23,001 bases of DNA from Chrysochromulina parva (GCA_002887195.1 PJAB01000620.1:1-23001); one strand, 5' to 3'; positions 7,103 through 16,175 are shown, counted from the first letter of the stretch. Notes: generated from the letters alone by a model not told the origin. Program-made: numbers and translations.

Positions 7103-8815
7103 TCAACTTGAGGGAGGCGCGCCCATGCTCTCCTTTTTCAGCTCCTGCCGCTCTCGCTTGATGGTCTCCCACTCTTCTTTGGTCATTTGGGATCCGACGC
7201 TGCGCTCACGCTTGACCTCATCAACGGTCCCTTCAACGACCTCCGCCGCGGAGGGGGCGGAGGGGGTGGGATTCGAGGGCTCCACAGTATCTGCCACTTC
7301 GCCGTTCGCAATTGCGAGCTTGATCGCCTCTAACTCGGCACGCGTCATCGCCTTGCCCGCTTGCCTCTTATTCTCACCTCCGCTAGCGCTCTCATCCGCC
7401 GCACTGAGTGCTGCCGCCGCCGCCGCCGCCGCCGGTGCCGCCGCCGGTGCCGCCGCCGGTGCCTGTGCCGGCGGCGGCGGCAGTGCCGACGGTGGCGGCG
7501 GCGGCGGCGGCGGCGGCTGCCATCCCGGGGCAGCCTCGGCCTCATCTTCCTCTTTGACTTGTTGCATCAGCCCCTTGAAGAAACGGGTTGAGGCTGTGGC
7601 TCCTCGCGCACGCGCCCCTCCCCCGCCGTCGACGAGGCCGCCGGACTTGCGCAAGGTTCCCGAGCCGGCCTTCGATTCACTCTCGCTGGTCGCCAACGGC
7701 TGCTGCTGCAGCGCGGGAGTGGTCATCGATGATTTGATGGCCTTCTTCTGACCAATCGTGAGCCACTCGTCGTGGAGCACCTCCGCGGCCAGGGGGCGCT
7801 GGCGCGGATCGACAACGAGCATTCGATCGACAAGAGCTATAGCTAGCCTGCCGCGGCTCTCGGGGACAGGCCAGTTGGGCACGCCCTCCTGGACGAGCCG
7901 CACGAGCGCCGAGATGTCGTCGGCATCGAACGGGAGCGTCGAGGTGAGCAGCGCGTAGAGCACCACGCCGCAGCTCCACACGTCCGACTTGGCAGCGTCG
8001 TAACCGTCGGGAGCCGCCCCGGTCGTCATCAGCTCTGGCGCCGCGTACAGTGGCGAGCCGCAGAAGGTCACCGACAGGTTGGAGGGCATCGACTGCAGGT
8101 CGGACAGGCCGAAGTCGGCGATCTTGATCATCATCGTCTTCTCGTCAGCCCCGGTGAGCATGAGGTTCTCTAGCTTGAGGTCACGGTGATGGATCCCAAG
8201 GTTGTGGCAAAAGTGGATGCCCTCGATCAGCCCACGGAACAGCGAGCGCGCGAGCTCGTCGCTCAGCATCCCCGAGTTGTTCAGGTACTGCAGCAGGTCG
8301 CCTCCCTCGCAGTACTCCATCACAAGATAGTACTTGTTCGGCGTCATGATGAAGGTGTGCAGCCGCACGATGTTCGGATGACGCAGCTTCTCGTGGTGCA
8401 TGCGCTCGCGCAGCAGGAGCACCTCGGCTCGCTCGTTGAGCTTCTTTCGCTTGATGATCTTGACGGCCACGCAGTGGCCCGTGCGCGACGACACCGCCAG
8501 GCGCACCTTGCCAAAGGCACCCTCACCAAGCACCTGCTTCTCGAGCTTGTAGTCTCCGAGGTCTTGAACGATGGCGGCGTCGGCTGTGTTCTCCGCCTTG
8601 CGCGGCGCGCTGGGCAGCATATCTAGACATGCATCGGCAGGAGAGGCTTGAGCTCCATCGCTCTCTTGCTTGAGCACCGAGGGCTCCGGCGAGGGCGGCT
8701 CCTCCTCCACCACCTTCGCCACAGGGGCTGGCCCATCCCCGTCGTGGATGTCGTCGGTCAGCGTCACAACATGCAGCGAGTCTCCGCCGGCCGAGCGCGA
8801 CTGTTCGTTTCCCAT
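7103..8815 (-). CDS. CAMK-type Ser/Thr protein kinase with myristoylation-type N-terminus
   Basis: This is a single 570-aa open frame from the ATG at 8815. The kinase domain spans about 89-352 and has every key element: glycine loop GEGAFG (97-102), VAVK lysine K119, HRDLKLEN with catalytic D212, DFG (234-236) and APE (259-261). The sequence resembles the CAMKL/SnRK group (HPNIVRLH, YLVMEYCEGGDLLQYL, CGSPLYAAPEL, DVWSCGVVLYALL). The protein begins MGNEQS, fitting the MGxxxS N-myristoylation pattern, so membrane anchoring is likely but inferred. The C-terminal 200 residues are Pro/Ala low complexity, then two related short motifs, MTRAELEAIK and MTKEEWETIK. No EF-hands, UBA or KA1 domain is visible, so the subfamily is left open. 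Confidence 0.92.
   Translation of the reverse strand: MGNEQSRSAGGDSLHVVTLTDDIHDGDGPAPVAKVVEEEPPSPEPSVLKQESDGAQASPADACLDMLPSAPRKAENTADAAIVQDLGDYKLEKQVLGEGAFGKVRLAVSSRTGHCVAVKIIKRKKLNERAEVLLLRERMHHEKLRHPNIVRLHTFIMTPNKYYLVMEYCEGGDLLQYLNNSGMLSDELARSLFRGLIEGIHFCHNLGIHHRDLKLENLMLTGADEKTMMIKIADFGLSDLQSMPSNLSVTFCGSPLYAAPELMTTGAAPDGYDAAKSDVWSCGVVLYALLTSTLPFDADDISALVRLVQEGVPNWPVPESRGRLAIALVDRMLVVDPRQRPLAAEVLHDEWLTIGQKKAIKSSMTTPALQQQPLATSESESKAGSGTLRKSGGLVDGGGGARARGATASTRFFKGLMQQVKEEDEAEAAPGWQPPPPPPPPPSALPPPPAQAPAAAPAAAPAAAAAAAALSAADESASGGENKRQAGKAMTRAELEAIKLAIANGEVADTVEPSNPTPSAPSAAEVVEGTVDEVKRERSVGSQMTKEEWETIKRERQELKKESMGAPPSS
7410..7521. repeat. GCC/GGC trinucleotide tract inside the kinase gene
   Basis: Imperfect runs of GCC, GCCGGT and GGCGGC units encode the Pro stretch and the Ala/Pro stretch of the kinase tail on the minus strand. 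The tract is prone to length change. Confidence 0.8.
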
Positions 8816-9486
8816 CGCCTGCCTTCGTCAGCCGGCGCTGCTCCTCGACGTCAATGCGATCGGAGAGAGCAGGGAGGCGGAGTGACCAGCGGCGGCACCG
8901 CAGGTTCCCTCGTCTGGAGTCACGTTCTACAGTCAGTTTCGTCACGGCACTCGCGCTGCCGCACGCTCAACATACCGTCTCGTCTCAAAGGGCGGTTCCG
9001 TTCCCCTTGGTCAACACAAGTACTGAGTACAATTGTACTGTGACTCGCTCGGGGTCTCTCCCTACTCCCAGCACACAGGGTGATAAAGCATAAAAAGTGC
9101 TCGCTGCCCTCTACATGTACTATAAGTAAAAATGGGCGGGATTGTGTGATAGGCAATCAGGTGGGGGTTGGGGGGAGGGGGGTGGGGTTAGGGATTTGTC
9201 AACCGTCGTCATAACTCTGCCGTCGTTGTCTTGCTAGATGTGTCTTTTGCTTATCTTTTGCCGCAGCGCGCAGCCTCGCTACGGTGAACGGTCCGTCAAA
9301 CGGTCCGTGGCGTGGCCTGGCGTCTGGGTCGGGCGCGCTGCTTGTCTGGTTGTGCAAGTTGCATGTCAAATCGTGAGAGAGTCGAGCGTTTCTGTTCACA
9401 GTTCACTGATACTTTGTAGGAACACTGACTGTCTGTGTAGGTGCCGGCCTCACCGGTGCCGACTTTTGGTCTATGCGCTACATGCA
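8816..9486. other. Intergenic: 5' flank of the kinase gene and 3' flank of the J-domain gene
   Basis: This 671-bp spacer lies between two minus-strand genes. It holds an 8-bp palindrome TACATGTA at 9112-9119 followed by TATAAGTA, and a dense G-tract at 9163-9193. Short frames on both strands have no recognisable content. Promoter elements for the kinase probably lie near its 8815 end. Confidence 0.45.
9163..9193 (+). other. G-quadruplex-forming G-tract
   Basis: Five runs of 5, 6, 6, 4 and 3 guanines are separated by 1-3 bases, which meets the usual G4 pattern on the plus strand. It lies about 350 bp upstream of the kinase start and 300 bp past the stop of the J-domain gene. A role is not shown. 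Confidence 0.6.
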
Positions 9487-10617
9487 TTAGAATGAACGCT
9501 GCCCTCCGCCGCTCCAGCTGCGCGCATAGCCACCGGCGCCACCGTACGCCGCGCCGCCGCTGCCATAATTTTGATTTGAGGAGGCGTACGGGTTATACGG
9601 CGGGTTGGCGAACCACGAGCCGAGCGCACGCTCGCGATCGTACTCGAGCCGCTTGGTGTGGTCGGTGAGGACCGCATGCGCCGCCTGGAGGCGAAGGAAG
9701 GCCTCGTGCGCCTGCGGAATCTTGCACTTGTCCGGATGGAGCAGACGCGCGATCGTGCGGAATTTGGACTTGATCTTTGGGAGAGTGCTCCTGTCACTGA
9801 GTCCGAGCGTTTCATAGTGCTGAGCCTCCGGCAGCGCGAGGATGCGCGCAATTTCGCGACGCTGCTCCGCCGTGCCCGCGACATCAGTAGCAGCCTCCGA
9901 GGCTGCCGCCGAGGGCACCGCGTGCTCACGCCGATGCTCACGCCGATGCTCACGGTTGGTGCTACCGCGCTGTCCTGGGCGGCTGCTGCGGCTGCTGCGA
10001 CCGCTGCGACCGCTGCTGCCGCTGCCGCCTTTGCTGCCTTTGCTGCCGCTGTCGCTGTCGTGAGCTTGATGGGCGGCCTTGATGCCCGCCATCACGGCAT
10101 CCAGCAAGATCGTCCTCGCGGCTGCGCCTGCCGTCCTCACCCAACGCCCCGCCGCACGGGCACCTTGCACGCTGTGCCTCACGCCCAGCTCCGCGGCCTG
10201 CCGCACTTGCTCGACGCGTCCCTGCACGCGAGGGTCCCTCCAAGCAGCTTCCGCGGTCACCAGCGTGCGCCTCCAGCTTTCCCTCGCCGAGACAGCGAGT
10301 ACCCGTGCGGTGTGCCGGCTTTGATCCCACGCCAATACCGCGTGGCCTTTGGCCGCCAAGCATGCTCGATGAGCGTGCCGAGCGATGATGACGGAGCGAT
10401 CACGAGCCCCGCGCGCAGCGTGCGCCACTTTTCGCAACGCGAGGTCCACTGTGAGCAGCGCGCGCAGCAGTCCATTGGGACGGCGGGTGCGCTTGAGTGC
10501 GCCGCACCGCTTGCCTTGGCAGCGTGGCACGGAGGCAGTGCGGCGGCGCGATTCACGGGACGCATTTGCTGCAGGCCGCAGGTCACTGTAGGACACTGTA
10601 GGTCGTACTTTTGTCGC

Positions 10618-10648
<31 letters not shown>

Positions 10649-10950
10649 ATGGATTCGCTGATGATGTTGGTTGGAGCGTCACTGCTGAACACGAACGACG
10701 CGTTGCTGCTGGGCACAAACACGGTGCTGGCGGGTGTGACAATAACGGCGCTGAAAGTAATTGTCGCTCCCACGAGCAGCATTCTTGTAAAGGTCGTCAG
10801 TATGAAGCTCGCGAAAACGGCCGTCATGTGTATCACCACACGCCACACTGTGCCAGGAAAAGTCGAGCTCCTTGATGAACGACCGAACCGCACGCACTCA
10901 TTAAATGGGTCTACATGTAAGAAAAAATCTGCACAACTTGTACTGTACAT
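9487..10950 (-). CDS. Membrane-anchored protein with C-terminal J-domain (DnaJ/Hsp40-like)
   Basis: The frame encodes 487 aa from the ATG at 10950. The J-domain is near the C-terminus, about 379-439: YETLGLSDRSTLPKIKSKF, then HPD at 405-407, then FLRLQAAHAVLTD and RLEYD. J-domains stimulate Hsp70 ATPase through HPD. A hydrophobic segment at about 43-72 could be a signal anchor; starting at M42 (10827) would make it N-terminal, so the start is uncertain. After it come a nine-Ser run, a basic Ala/Arg-rich helical stretch (about 155-300), a Gly/Ser/Arg linker, RREH repeats (about 330-345) and, after the J-domain, a Gly/Tyr/Asn-rich tail. J-domains usually lie near the N-terminus, so this order is unusual. 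Client and organelle are unknown; ER or other endomembrane is inference. Confidence 0.78.
10619..10648. repeat. CTG/CAG trinucleotide repeat encoding poly-Ser
   Basis: About nine TGC/GCT-phase triplets on the plus strand read as AGC serine codons on the coding minus strand, in the J-domain gene. It is a pure triplet run and therefore a likely length polymorphism. Confidence 0.88.
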
Positions 10951-11630
10951 AAATCAAGGAGTGCCAAAGCCCCCGATGCGGGGGAGGCAGGGTGGAAAAA
11001 GAACGGGGGGAGGGAATGTGGGAATAAAGAATGGAAGAATGGACTATGGTGGTCGAGCCAGACACACCAGACACGAGTGACAGTGAAATCTGAAAATATC
11101 AAGCTGTGGTTCGAGTCTGCAGTCTCAGGGGGCACTTCCCATCGACTATTTCCACGTTCAGTTCTGAAAGTTTTGAGCTAGAACTCAATGGGAGAGCATG
11201 CTGGGACACCTCTGGCTCGAGTTTGTTCGGGTCGTCCGCACCCGCCACCCTGTGCCTCCGTGCTCGCTGCTCCGAAACGTCGCCTTCAGCTGAGTTCAAA
11301 GTGACAGTGTTTTTGGAGTTCGGTTCAGGTTTGCCGGTTTCGCGCCAGCATGTACACCATGACGCTTGACGGCATGAATCGGTCGACATGCCGTGCATAT
11401 TGCATTTATGATTTAAGAACGAAAGGCTTTTGAAATTGAATCCTTTCATTGAATCATGCATTGAATGCGCTGACCGAGCCGCCAAACGGCGCGAATATTG
11501 TCGGTTACGGGCGGCGCGCGGCGGGGTAGGGAACTAGGGTCTAGGGAGTTAGCGCAATGTTACGCACTTACGCTGTATCGACCTCGCAAAGGCGGCGACA
11601 TGTGTCGTGATCGAGGCTCGCGTCGCTCTC
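10951..11630. other. Intergenic: 5' flank of the J-domain gene and 3' flank of the NT-C2 gene
   Basis: This 680-bp spacer separates two minus-strand genes. It is lower in GC than its surroundings, especially at about 11100-11480. It includes purine-rich G-runs at about 10979-11020, and the adjacent sequence carries GTAC-containing palindromes (TACATGTA at 10912, GTACTGTAC at 10940). Two short open frames, at 11099-11485 minus and 11106-11369 plus, have no family signature and I do not call them genes. Confidence 0.45.
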
Positions 11631-14040
11631 TCATCCAAACGGGCTCCACCCCTTTCCCTTCTTGGCATTGTCGAGCTGCAGCTGGAGCTCGCGTATGCGC
11701 GCCTCCTGCTCGTCCATGACGCTCTTGAACACCATCGCCTTCTGCTCCTCGTCTTCGGCCGCCACGTTCTGCGCATTCGCGAGCTCCACCTCGAGCTTCG
11801 ACATGCGCAGCGAGAGCAAGCGCGACTTCTGGTCGGCGCGGCGCACCCGCATCGCGTTCTCGTCCGCTTCCTCTCGCACCTGCATGCAACGAGGGAGGCC
11901 ATCAGAGGCCATTAGAGGCAATCAGGGGCGCCCTCCTCACGCACCTGTGCGCAGTAGAGCTTGGCCTGAGCTAGCTCCTCTGTGAACTGCGCGATGTCCG
12001 AGCAGAGCTGCTGCTTGACGTCGTTGGCGACCTCAAGCTGGTCGAGCAGGTCCTGCATCCCGATCGGCTGGATGAACTGGCGCTTGGCCTGCCTATGGAG
12101 CTCCACTTGCATGTCTCGCTGCCGCTGCTGGGCTTCAGCGAGGGCCCCTTCGAGGCAAGGGTAGGGTGAGGGTGAGGATGAGGGTGAGGGTGAGGGTCTA
12201 TAGGGCTAGGGTTCGGGTTCGGGTTGAGGATACCTTCGAGGCAGAGCCTCGATTCCTCCGAGCCGCAGCACTCGTCCTCGAGCTGGTCAACCTTCTCCGA
12301 GAGCAGTTCGATCTCGGACTCGAGCTGCGTGATCACGTTCTGCTGCGTCTTGTGCGCCTTGGTCATCTTACGGTTGACCGCCGACGCATGCTCGACCGTC
12401 TGCGCGAGTTGTTCGCGCACGGCGAGGTGGTCGTCCTCATCAGCCGAGCTGCCGCCCTTGAGCTGCTCGATGAGCGTTTCGCGCTCCGCCCTGAGCCGCT
12501 TCGCCTCCGCCCTCGCCTCCGCGAGCTGCTCCGACGCCTTCTTCGCCTCGGCGCCCCGTTGGCGCGCCTCCTGCTGTGCCTTGGCGAGCGCCTCGCGGCT
12601 CGCTTGCAGCTCATTCTCAAGAGCCGCCTTCTCGACGAGCCACTCCGAGCGCTCCGCTTCGGCCCGCTGTGCCACCTTGCGCTGCATCGCGAGCGCGGCG
12701 TTCGCCTGGGCCTCGTACTGGAACTTCTCCGCCTCCAGCCGGCTCCGCTCGCCGGTCTCGAGTTTCGTCAACGTCTCGAGGGCAGCGGTGCGCTCGGCGA
12801 TGGTCGCGACCAAGCGGGCAGTGTGCCCCTTTGCGGGCCGATCGCCGGGCGCGTCGCCCAGCGCGTCGCTGCTCATCATCGTCGCCGTCGCCGAGCCGGA
12901 GCGGCTTGTGTTCTTCGAGAGCTCGGCCGGCGGCGCCTCCGCCTCATCGACCGCGGCCGCGATAGTGGCCGCGATCGTGGCTGCAGCCGCAGCGGAGCCG
13001 TTGGAGCCATTGGAGCCGTTGGACGCGCCAGTAGTAGCTTGGCAGGCGGCTTGGCAGGGCGTCGGTGGAAGCCCAGACGCGGTCTGCGAGCGCGCCGGGG
13101 GCGCATCGGTCTCCTCGGACGCCTTTGCCGCCGCGGCGGCTGCCGTGGCCATCGCCGTGTGCGCCCTGGAGACGGCCTCTTGGCTGGGTGCAAGGGGCAT
13201 AGCCTCAAGAGCGATGCTTTGAACAGCGCTCTTGACCAGTAAAGAAGCTCGCGCTCGCGGCAGAGGGGCCAACCGCCCGCCCGGCATGGTGACGCCGCGC
13301 GCCGCGATGGGCGCGCCCGCCGCGTGCGGCGAAGCGTCGCTCTCGCACGCCGACGGCGGGCCGGGGCCGCTGGGCCAGTCGTCTAGCTCGGATAGACGCG
13401 CTTGGCCAGCGTCCGCCGCATCCGAGCACTCGGAGCCGCTGTCAAGCTCTGACATCGAGTCGTCCGACATCTCCGAGAAGCGACCCGAGTCGAGCGCGGC
13501 CGTTGGCAAGCGCGACGACGCGACGGTGGCGGCCGACGTGACTGTGGCGCCGTCGGCTGACTCCCGAATCCATCGACTCTTGATCTTCACGTGGAGAGTT
13601 CCGATGCTCTTCTGACTGCGCAGGAGCTCAACCGCGAGCGCGCGCGGCTCTGTGGGCGTGCCGTCGAGCGCCGCGAACGGCGATATGTCCACCTTGCACT
13701 TTCCAAGCGTGCGCGTGCCCGCGAGCTTGCCCACCATGCGATTCTCAAGGAGTGCCAGGGTGCACAGCTTCTCGGAAAAGCCGTTGGTGTCGCGGAAGAG
13801 CGTGCAGATGAGCTGCAGCTGCTCCTCGAACCACACGGGCGTGCAGCGCCCCGTGCTGCTACTGCTGTCCTCATCAATTTGCCTGTCGCCAGTCATCGCC
13901 GTCTTCGAGCCGCGCGTCCACAGCACCGCGACGCCGCCCGTGGCAGGAGGCAGCGGCTGCTTGGGCTCGAAGCGGCTGACGACCACCTCGAACTGATACT
14001 TGGTAGCGCTTTGGGTGACCATCTGTGTGACGGCACGCAT
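11631..14040 (-). CDS. NT-C2 domain coiled-coil protein, three exons
   Basis: Exons, in transcript order, are 14040-12234, 12147-11945 and 11879-11631. The joined length is 2259 nt, or 752 aa plus stop. Residues about 12-157 match the NT-C2 (EEIG1/EHBP1 N-terminal) domain: KYQFEVVVSRFE, then PVWFEEQLQLICTLF, LALLENR and TLGKCKVDISPFA. A Ser/Ala/acidic low-complexity region follows, then a long coiled coil from about residue 400 to the C-terminus, ending NAKKGKGWSPFG. NT-C2 proteins bind membranes and link organelles to the cytoskeleton or Rab machinery (EHBP1 in animals, PMI1-like proteins in plants); the role here is inferred. Both splices preserve the heptad-rich frame. The frame is open up to 14145, but 14040 (MRAVTQMVTQ) is preferred because it starts just before the domain. 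Confidence 0.82.
11880..11944 (-). other. NT-C2 gene intron 2 (65 bp, GT-AG) with GGCCTCTGAT units
   Basis: The donor is GCACAG|gtgcgtgagg and the acceptor is catgcag|GTGCGAGAGG. Splicing gives the continuous coiled-coil sequence AQVREEADEN. Inside, on the sense strand, are decamer units TGCCTCTAAT and GGCCTCTGAT with partial flanking copies, the same family as in the UFSP2 intron. The sequences at the two junctions are near-identical over 16 bp. Confidence 0.85.
12148..12233 (-). other. NT-C2 gene intron 1 (86 bp, GT-AG) built from G-rich hexamers
   Basis: The donor is CTCGAAG|gtatcc and the acceptor is cctcgaag|GGGCC. Splicing gives CLEGALAEAQ in frame. On the plus strand the intron is almost entirely hexamers of GGGTGA and GGGTTC type, resembling degenerate telomere repeats. 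The exact 11-mer TGCCTCGAAGG occurs at both ends, spanning each splice site. Confidence 0.85.
12167..12229 (+). repeat. Telomere-like hexamer array (GGGTGA / GGGTTC)
   Basis: About ten hexamers keep a 6-bp period: GGGTGA with one GGATGA variant, a short break at about 12197-12206, then TAGGGT and TCGGGT units. The array lies inside intron 1 of the NT-C2 gene. Confidence 0.8.
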
Positions 14041-14312
14041 GGTCCTTGCCACGAAGCGATGTTTTTCCCTTATGAATATCGGCACCGGGGAGGACTTGTT
14101 GTGCCCGGGGTCAGCGCCGCCCGCGGTGATTGATCGATACTCCACGTTTCGTCAAAACCATAAACGACCCCCCCCCCCCAAAAAACCGAATCTCGAAACC
14201 GTCCCGAACCCATTTCACGTCGCGCAGCCCGGCAACGGCGGCGGCGGGCGCGGATCCAAGTCTTGAAGCAACCCTTACCTTCGGCGATCGCCATCCTAGG
14301 GGGAAAGTCAAC
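14041..14312. promoter_or_regulatory. Divergent spacer between the NT-C2 and NHL genes
   Basis: This 272-bp interval separates the preferred start codons of two divergent genes and so probably holds both promoters. It contains a run of 12 C followed by 6 A at 14168-14185, which could exclude nucleosomes. Both flanking frames stay open into this interval, so either protein could start further out. Confidence 0.45.
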
Positions 14313-16175
14313 ATGCCGTCACCCGCCAGGCTCGCGTCCGCGGTAGAGCTGGCGAGCGCGAGACCAGAGATGCGCCCTCGCGCAATATCCGAAGGAGGGG
14401 CATCACGCTTCGCTGACGTTTTCCGCGCGACCGTGTATTCCGTGGCCGAAATGAACGAGGCGCTCATCGCGCCCGAAGAGACCCAGGCTATTGACTCTGA
14501 TGAGGAGGCGGAGGCTATCCTTGCTGACTTTCGCCAGCGCCAACAGACCAAGGCGCGTGATGAGGCGCTTTTGAAGCAGGCGGAGGAGGAGGCAGTGAGG
14601 AGTATTGTTATTGAGGCGCACTGGGGACCTTTCCAACGATACAAAGCCATCGAGGCCGCAAAGGCGAGGATGGCCCAAGCGAGGAACCGCGCACAGCTCC
14701 TGCTGCGGATGGCGCCAAAGCCGGTCGCATGCCATGCGTGCCTGACCGATCCAGACTGGCTGTGGATGTTCATGCACTGGCGGGAGCAGGCGCTTCTCGG
14801 CGACGTGCCCACTGAGCCAGGCCTCGCCGTGTTCACCGGCTGCGCTGCCGTGTGCCACGCCTGGCGCAACGCAATCCTGCCCGTCACGAACCGGGTTTGC
14901 AAGCTTCGCCACGCCCACATGGTCAGGACGAGCTACATCCCGACGTTGGGGAGCAACATAGGCGTCTACTCGTTCAAGAAGCCTTCTTTTCTTGAGGCGA
15001 CGATGGGGGGAGAGATCCTAGTCGCCGATCAGCATCAGCTGACGCTACTGCCGTCCACGGGATCGTCGACGGTCTCATACGGCGCCAGCCGTGCCTTCGT
15101 CACGCCCAGCTCGAGGCGCGTGCTCGGGAGCGCCGGAAATGGCGCCGGCCAACTCTACCATCCACATGGTATGGCGGTGACCACAGACGGCCTTGCCGTC
15201 TTTGTGGCCGACCGATCAAACCACCGTGTGCAGCTGCTTCGGCTCTCCGACGGCGAGCCGCTTGACTGCACGAGCCCCGGCGCGGTGTGGGGCCCTTATG
15301 GATTGGCACTGCTGGGCGCGAACCTCTTCGTCGCCGACGCGAACAACGACCGCGTGCTCGCTTTCGAGAGCCGCGACCTCAGCCAGCCCCGGGGCATCGA
15401 GATGGGAGGCAAGGGCGACGCACCCGGACAGCTCGACAGGCCGCGCGGCCTGTGCCCCATCCGACACGGCGGGCAACTCGTCGTGGCTGACATGGGTAAC
15501 AACCGTTGTAACGTGTACTGCACGAGCAATGGCGAATTCCTGCGCTGTTTCGGTGACGTCCCCTCCCCACAGAGTGATACGCTGCCGCTGCGCCAACCCT
15601 TTGGCCTAGTTGCACTGAACCCCAACGACGCGGGCGCGATGGTGTTGGTGAGCGAGTATGATGGGCGGCGCGTACTCGTCTTCGCCTTCGACGGCAGCCC
15701 GCTGCAGGTCCTCATGCCTCCAGGGATCGGAGCGTTCGGCGGCATGGTGATCGACGGACCGTGGGTGTACGCTCTAGACGCCGAAAAGGGCAGGTTGCAC
15801 GCCTTTACGACGAGACCGCCCGCGCCACTCAGCGAGGCGGTTCGGACGGCCATGCGGGACGCGGCCCAGGCGCCCAAGGAAGTAGACCCATCCACCTTCG
15901 TCACTGAATCCCTTGGAACTATGACAGCTGTCGAGCTGCAGCACGTTTTCGTGGGCGCGATCTCGCACTCGCTGCGCCGCGGCCTGAACCCCCTGCGCGT
16001 CTCTACGGGCGCTGCCTTGCCCAGCGCCGACTCGGCAGCCTTCTCTCCAGACAGTGTGCTCGACGTGGCGCAGGCGGAGAGGCGCGCGGCCGACGCGCGT
16101 GACCGCGCCAACTGGCTGCAGACAAAGCGTTGCATGTGCACCGAGGAGCGATGCCCACTGTGCGCGCAGCTATAA
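14313..16175 (+). CDS. NHL-repeat beta-propeller protein, possible F-box-like N-terminal segment
   Basis: From the ATG at 14313 this encodes 620 aa; the frame is also open from 14130. The middle of the protein carries about four recognisable NHL-type blades. The first starts near 272 (GNGAGQLYHPHGMAV, then VFVADRSNHRVQLL). The second is near 326-354 (LFVADANNDRVLAF). The third is near 369-405 (GQLDRPRGLCPI, then LVVADMGNNRCNVY). The fourth is near 426-457 (VLVSEYDGRRVLVF). NHL propellers bind RNA or proteins. Residues about 148-200 (DWLWMFMHW, then CAAVCHAWRNAIL) resemble an F-box, weakly. The N-terminus has an acidic charged helix, and the C-terminus ends with a small Cys cluster, CMCTEERCPLC. 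An E3-ligase adaptor role would fit but is inference. Confidence 0.83.
   Translation: MPSPARLASAVELASARPEMRPRAISEGGASRFADVFRATVYSVAEMNEALIAPEETQAIDSDEEAEAILADFRQRQQTKARDEALLKQAEEEAVRSIVIEAHWGPFQRYKAIEAAKARMAQARNRAQLLLRMAPKPVACHACLTDPDWLWMFMHWREQALLGDVPTEPGLAVFTGCAAVCHAWRNAILPVTNRVCKLRHAHMVRTSYIPTLGSNIGVYSFKKPSFLEATMGGEILVADQHQLTLLPSTGSSTVSYGASRAFVTPSSRRVLGSAGNGAGQLYHPHGMAVTTDGLAVFVADRSNHRVQLLRLSDGEPLDCTSPGAVWGPYGLALLGANLFVADANNDRVLAFESRDLSQPRGIEMGGKGDAPGQLDRPRGLCPIRHGGQLVVADMGNNRCNVYCTSNGEFLRCFGDVPSPQSDTLPLRQPFGLVALNPNDAGAMVLVSEYDGRRVLVFAFDGSPLQVLMPPGIGAFGGMVIDGPWVYALDAEKGRLHAFTTRPPAPLSEAVRTAMRDAAQAPKEVDPSTFVTESLGTMTAVELQHVFVGAISHSLRRGLNPLRVSTGAALPSADSAAFSPDSVLDVAQAERRAADARDRANWLQTKRCMCTEERCPLCAQL

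Noticed and set aside
11104..11125. T-loop-like GGTTCGAGTCTGC suggesting a tRNA
   Set aside because: The flanking bases do not form a T-stem, and no acceptor, D or anticodon arms could be placed upstream.
11099..11485. 128-codon minus and 87-codon plus frames
   Set aside because: No family signature, lower GC than neighbouring genes, and each overlaps the other.
14041..14312. Outer start codons for the NT-C2 gene (14145) and the NHL gene (14130)
   Set aside because: The two extensions would overlap each other at their 5' ends and read through C/A homopolymer sequence; inner ATGs are more plausible, though not proven.
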